A stretch of 8,981 nt of DNA from Anaerolineae bacterium (GTDB taxonomy: Bacteria; Chloroflexota; Anaerolineae; SpSt-600), in contig JAPWUT010000058.1 in assembly GCA_028275425.1 (NCBI GenBank), positions 1 through 8,981 of the forward strand, written 5' to 3'. Below, piece after piece: positions 5,992-8,981 of the stretch. Below the pieces are notes generated by a model, which saw only the letters and a list, made by a program, of their open reading frames with translations, ran no database searches and was not told the DNA's origin. A program made the position numbers and the translations under genes. The first letter of the stretch is position 1. Each line of letters opens with the position of its first letter.

Positions 5992-6858
5992 ATGCTGGAC
6001 CCTGACAAATGGATATGGGAGCTCCAGACTGCAGGCACTATCTTTGCCCTAAAAGTGAAAAAATGGCTCATCCGGAAGAAGACCCGCTATCAGAACCTGG
6101 AAATCGCCCTTACCGAAGACTACGGTTTAGCCATGAGCCTTGATGGTTGCTTCATGCTCACGGAAAGAGATGAGTTCTTCTACCACGAGATGCTGGTTCA
6201 CCCTGTTCTCCTCTCCCTCCCCAAGCCTTCCTCTGTCCTAATTATAGGTGGAGGTGACGGCGGGGCTTTAAGGGAAACTTTGCGCCACCCCGTAAAAGAG
6301 GTTTACCTTGTGGAAATTGACCAAGAGGTTCTGGATGCGGCTATCCAATTCCTTGAACCCATCCACAAAGGCTCTTTCTACGATAGCCGAGTTAAGATTG
6401 TCACTACGCCGGGGGAAGAGTTCGTTCTGAAGACAAACGTAAAGTTTGATGCCATTATTGTTGATTCTACCGATCCGATCGGGCCGGCCAGGAGGCTTTT
6501 TGAAGAGGAATTTTTCGCCTCCTGCCAGAAAGCCCTGAAAGAGAAGGGGCTGATAGCCCTCCAATCCGGTACGCCTTATCTCCACCCCGAAGAGCTAACT
6601 TCCACCTTCCGGGCTCTCAAGAAACTTTTCCCGTTTGTTGAAGTTTACCTGGGGTTCATGCCCTCCTATCCTTCGGGGATGTGGTCCTACATAGTAGCCG
6701 GAGGACGGCCCGCAGTTCTCAGGCTGAAGACTTTAACGAGAAGGTACAAGGAAAGGGGGCTGGCGACAAAATACTACACTCCAGAGGTGCACCTTGCGGC
6801 CTTCACCTTGCCTCGCTTCGTCCAAGAGCTTCTTTCCAAAGCCTCCACCGAAGGATGA
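5992..6858 (+). CDS. speE: Spermidine synthase (polyamine aminopropyltransferase)
   Basis: It transfers the aminopropyl group of decarboxylated AdoMet, the SpeD product, to putrescine or a related amine. The 288-residue protein has the N-terminal beta domain followed by a methyltransferase-like Rossmann domain. Motifs: TERDEFFYHEM at 57-67, GGGDGG at 86-91 binding the nucleoside, VEID with E108 and D110, catalytic Asp158 in DSTDPIGPA, and YPSGMWSY at 226-233. The frame is open from a TTG at 5884, but those 36 codons cover the spacer hairpins and look non-coding. ATG 5992, after AAGGGTG (5978-5984), gives the normal family N-terminus. The 3' end overlaps the converging glycosyltransferase gene. 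In thermophiles, related enzymes use agmatine or longer polyamines, so acceptor specificity is open. Confidence 0.93.
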   Translation: MLDPDKWIWELQTAGTIFALKVKKWLIRKKTRYQNLEIALTEDYGLAMSLDGCFMLTERDEFFYHEMLVHPVLLSLPKPSSVLIIGGGDGGALRETLRHPVKEVYLVEIDQEVLDAAIQFLEPIHKGSFYDSRVKIVTTPGEEFVLKTNVKFDAIIVDSTDPIGPARRLFEEEFFASCQKALKEKGLIALQSGTPYLHPEELTSTFRALKKLFPFVEVYLGFMPSYPSGMWSYIVAGGRPAVLRLKTLTRRYKERGLATKYYTPEVHLAAFTLPRFVQELLSKASTEG

Positions 6859-7525
6859 AAAGCTCCTTGAAAGCTCTGGCAATGACATCAAGACGAGCCC
6901 CTGTTTGCTTTCCAGCTGGGCGAGGGAGGTGGGTAACGGGGACTTCCTTGAACTTAAAGCCAGCCCTCTTGGCTCTGATTAAGAACTCGGCGCTAAAGGT
7001 TGCTCCGAAGGAGCGAATTTGGGGGGCAACTTTCTCCATAACTTCCCGCTTGAAAAGCTTGAAAGCGCAATCTATATCCCGCACAGTATAGCCGAATAGG
7101 ACCGTGACCAGGAAACTCCACCCCCATCCAAACAGAACCCTATACCATGGGTCCATCCGGCGAGGGCGGTAACCGGCTACAAGGTCGGCGTGTTCTATGA
7201 GGGGCAGGAGTTTGCGGAGCTCCTCAAGTTTGAACTGCCGGTCGGAATCGGTGAAGAAAATCAGCTCTTTAGTGGCCGCTGTAATGCCGGAATAGACGGC
7301 CGCCCCGTACCCTTTGTTCCTTTCATGGCGGATGAGGCGAACTTTGGGGAATGAAGCCGCTTTTTCCATAACGACTTTGGCAGTATTGTCCTTGCTCCCG
7401 TCATCAACAACGATTATCTCGTAGTCCTCGGAAACGGAGGAGAGGACTCGGTCCATTTCTTCAATCATCGGGCCGATGTTAGCTTCTTCGTTGTAGGCAG
7501 GCATCACTCCCGAAATAGAAGGCAT
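6803..7525 (-). CDS. Family 2 glycosyltransferase, polyprenyl-phosphate sugar transferase-like
   Basis: A 240-residue GT-A fold enzyme that should transfer a sugar from a nucleotide donor to a lipid phosphate or similar acceptor. It shows PAYNEE at 9-14, VVDDGSKDNT at 39-48, the metal-binding DSD at 93-95 (FTDSD), and the DIDCAFKLF segment at 150-158, typical of dolichyl-phosphate mannosyltransferase/DPM1-like and related GT2 proteins. Residues 130-146 are hydrophobic and may touch the membrane. The C-terminal multi-span domain found in some relatives is absent. The SD AGGAGG (7531-7536) supports the ATG. It follows the patatin gene by 70 bp with no clear promoter between, so it may belong to the same unit. 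Its last 18 codons lie antisense to the end of speE. Confidence 0.88.
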   Translation of the reverse strand: MPSISGVMPAYNEEANIGPMIEEMDRVLSSVSEDYEIIVVDDGSKDNTAKVVMEKAASFPKVRLIRHERNKGYGAAVYSGITAATKELIFFTDSDRQFKLEELRKLLPLIEHADLVAGYRPRRMDPWYRVLFGWGWSFLVTVLFGYTVRDIDCAFKLFKREVMEKVAPQIRSFGATFSAEFLIRAKRAGFKFKEVPVTHLPRPAGKQTGARLDVIARAFKELFILRWRLWKEALGRSEAR

Positions 7526-7595
7526 CGCTCCCTCCTAAGGTTTCCTTTGCCGTTGTGAATCCCCAAGCATCAAAGTTGCTTCGCCCTGGAAAAAA

Positions 7596-8513
7596 TCACC
7601 GCTTCCTCTTGCGACGCCAAGGGCGAGAGCCAGGCGGGGAAGGGATAGCAATCTCCGGGCGGATTTCAGGCCAATACCCAGGAACAGGTGAGCGTAGGTA
7701 TTCCTCAGCTACTCTCTTACCCTCTGCTATCATTTCCGCTGTCTTGGAGAAATCCTGGGGGTCAAGGCCGGAAAAGGCTGTTATCTTGATGTGGTGGAGG
7801 GTGATTTCGGGGTTGGCTGCGGCGTCTTCCAGGTCTTCCAGAAGGTGCTGGTAGAGCATGATGGTGATACAGCGCCGGCCTATGTTCACTAAACCCTGAA
7901 CCCTGGGCTCTATCTGACCCCCATAGCTCACATCAATTGCGTAAATTTCTTTAGCCCCTTTCTCTATGGCTATTTCAATCGGCACATTGGCTACTACCCC
8001 GCCATCCACGAATTGCCAGCCGTTGTATTCCACAGGGGGGAAGGTGATAGGCTGTGCAGCGCTGGCCATGACCGCATCCACCAATAGGGCTTCCGGGTCC
8101 TCACCGAATAGGTAGAGGGTGGCAGTGTTGAGGTTGGCTGCCGTGATGTAAAGCCTAACGCTTAGGTCGCCAAAGCGCTTCTTGTCAGGCGGGATATACT
8201 TTTCCACCAAGCGGCGGAGGTGGTCGCTGGGGAAAAGGCTGTCTTTGCCGGTGATAAGCCGCCAGACCATGGTTAACTTATTGCCTGGGAAGACGTCTTC
8301 CCGGCGGATGCTCTTCCAAAGTTCGCCGAGCCTATAAGCTCCTTCCAAGGTGGGGTCGGTGGCGATAAATGCGGCATTCATTGCCCCGGCTGAGGTGCCT
8401 ACCAAGATATCGGGTTTTAGGCCGTGTTCAAAGAGGGCTTGCAGTGCTCCTACCTCTAAGGCTCCCCTGTTGCCACCTCCGCTCAGGACGAAGGCAACCG
8501 GTCCTTTGCTCAT
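7596..8513 (-). CDS. Patatin-like phospholipase family protein
   Basis: A 305-residue putative lipid acyl hydrolase with a Ser-Asp dyad. Visible motifs are the oxyanion loop GGGNRG at 12-17, the nucleophile elbow GTSAG with Ser41, and the DGG motif with catalytic Asp170 at 170-172. It resembles the bacterial RssA/YchK/YlbK-type patatins rather than the large secreted ExoU-type toxins: no signal peptide, no extra domains, and length near the family norm. The C-terminus ends in a strongly basic tail (WRRKRKR), which could aid contact with acidic membrane lipids; this is inference. The gene begins 3 bp after the XdhC-family stop codon, and its SD GAGGAG (8520-8525) overlaps the end of that gene, so the two are almost certainly co-transcribed. 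Confidence 0.9.
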   Translation of the reverse strand: MSKGPVAFVLSGGGNRGALEVGALQALFEHGLKPDILVGTSAGAMNAAFIATDPTLEGAYRLGELWKSIRREDVFPGNKLTMVWRLITGKDSLFPSDHLRRLVEKYIPPDKKRFGDLSVRLYITAANLNTATLYLFGEDPEALLVDAVMASAAQPITFPPVEYNGWQFVDGGVVANVPIEIAIEKGAKEIYAIDVSYGGQIEPRVQGLVNIGRRCITIMLYQHLLEDLEDAAANPEITLHHIKITAFSGLDPQDFSKTAEMIAEGKRVAEEYLRSPVPGYWPEIRPEIAIPSPPGSRPWRRKRKR

Positions 8514-8516
8514 ACC

Positions 8517-8981
8517 CTACTCCTCGCGATGTAGTTTGCTCAGAGGTTTTCCGCTGCCTCCTCTCTTGTGGAGGACCATTTCGGCCATTATGCTTATGGC
8601 TATTTCCTCCGGGGTTTCGGCCCCTATATCCAGGCCTATCGGGGCGAAAACTTTGGCCAGAAGGCTTTCTTCAAATCCTTTTTCCCTTAGACGCTTGAAG
8701 ATAAGGGCTACTTTGCGGCGGCTCCCCAGCAAGCCAATGTAGGAGGCAGGGGAATTTATCACTTTCTCCAAAGCTAAGGCGTCGCTCTCGTGAGACCGCG
8801 TGGCTATGACCACCCAGGTATGAGGGGTTATGGGGAAAGTTTCCAGAAGCGATACTAAATCGCCGGCCAGCACTTTGTCGGCGAAAGGGAAGCGCTCTTT
8901 TGAGGCGAAATCGCTCTGCTCGTCCAGAACTGCTATCCGGTAGCCCAGCTCTTTGGCCAATTTGGCCAGGGCGAGGCTTAC
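8517..8981 (-). CDS. XdhC/CoxI family protein, partial (N-terminus beyond window)
   Basis: The frame stays open through the right edge: upstream of a TTG at 8960 it reads VSLALAK, which matches the usual HVSLALAKLAKELG entry to this domain. The gene therefore continues outside and TTG 8960 is not its start. The visible 154 residues form the C-terminal Rossmann-like domain, with VVIATRSHESD, YIGLLGSRRK and the conserved PIGLDIGAETPEEIAISIMAEM. XdhC-type proteins bind molybdenum cofactor and support its sulfuration and insertion into xanthine dehydrogenase or CO dehydrogenase-type hydroxylases. No molybdenum hydroxylase subunit lies in the window, and one may lie to the right. Confidence 0.9.
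   Translation of the reverse strand, partial: VSLALAKLAKELGYRIAVLDEQSDFASKERFPFADKVLAGDLVSLLETFPITPHTWVVIATRSHESDALALEKVINSPASYIGLLGSRRKVALIFKRLREKGFEESLLAKVFAPIGLDIGAETPEEIAISIMAEMVLHKRGGSGKPLSKLHREE

Noticed and set aside
8517..8960. XdhC-family gene starting at TTG 8960 as a complete 147-residue protein
   Set aside because: The frame continues in register to the window edge with conserved family residues, so the gene is truncated by the window, not short.

Overview
This window reads as ordinary bacterial chromosome: moderate-to-high GC, short gaps, clear Shine-Dalgarno (SD) sites and tight same-strand gene runs. The gene styles (a long GAF/PAS sensor kinase, a CcmA-like ATPase, a class 1B SpeD beside SpeE, an XdhC/CoxI protein) would suit a Chloroflexota-like, perhaps thermophilic, bacterium. 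That placement is inference, because the window holds no phylogenetic marker.

Left block, minus strand (5104 down to 210): a consensus -10 box drives a 1129-residue membrane sensor histidine kinase. An alpha/beta hydrolase follows after 2 bp, then a CcmA-type ABC ATPase after 9 bp. The SD site of each downstream gene lies in, or overlaps, the end of the gene before it, so this looks like one transcription unit. It ends at an imperfect palindrome (106-174) that can act as a terminator on that strand. Neither a response regulator nor a CcmB-type permease is present in the window.

Centre (5105-5991): a divergent intergenic region holds a degenerate repeat-like stretch and then a near-ideal extended -10 sigma70 promoter for speD. 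The speD leader contains a long hairpin and a possible SD-sequestering pairing. speD (AdoMet decarboxylase) is followed by a 104-bp spacer carrying two hairpins, the second with a T-tract, and then by speE (aminopropyltransferase). Together these two enzymes make decarboxylated AdoMet and transfer its aminopropyl group to a diamine. The two RNA structures suggest that both genes may be controlled after transcription starts. They are the least explained part of the window.

Right block, minus strand (8981 down to 6803): the C-terminal part of an XdhC/CoxI-family protein (running off the right edge), a patatin-like phospholipase 3 bp downstream, and a family 2 glycosyltransferase 70 bp further on. 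The glycosyltransferase converges on speE and the two coding regions overlap tail to tail by 56 bp.

I see no CRISPR array, tRNA, rRNA, insertion sequence or defence system. The strongest leads are the RNA structures around speD/speE and the kinase-hydrolase-ATPase operon.
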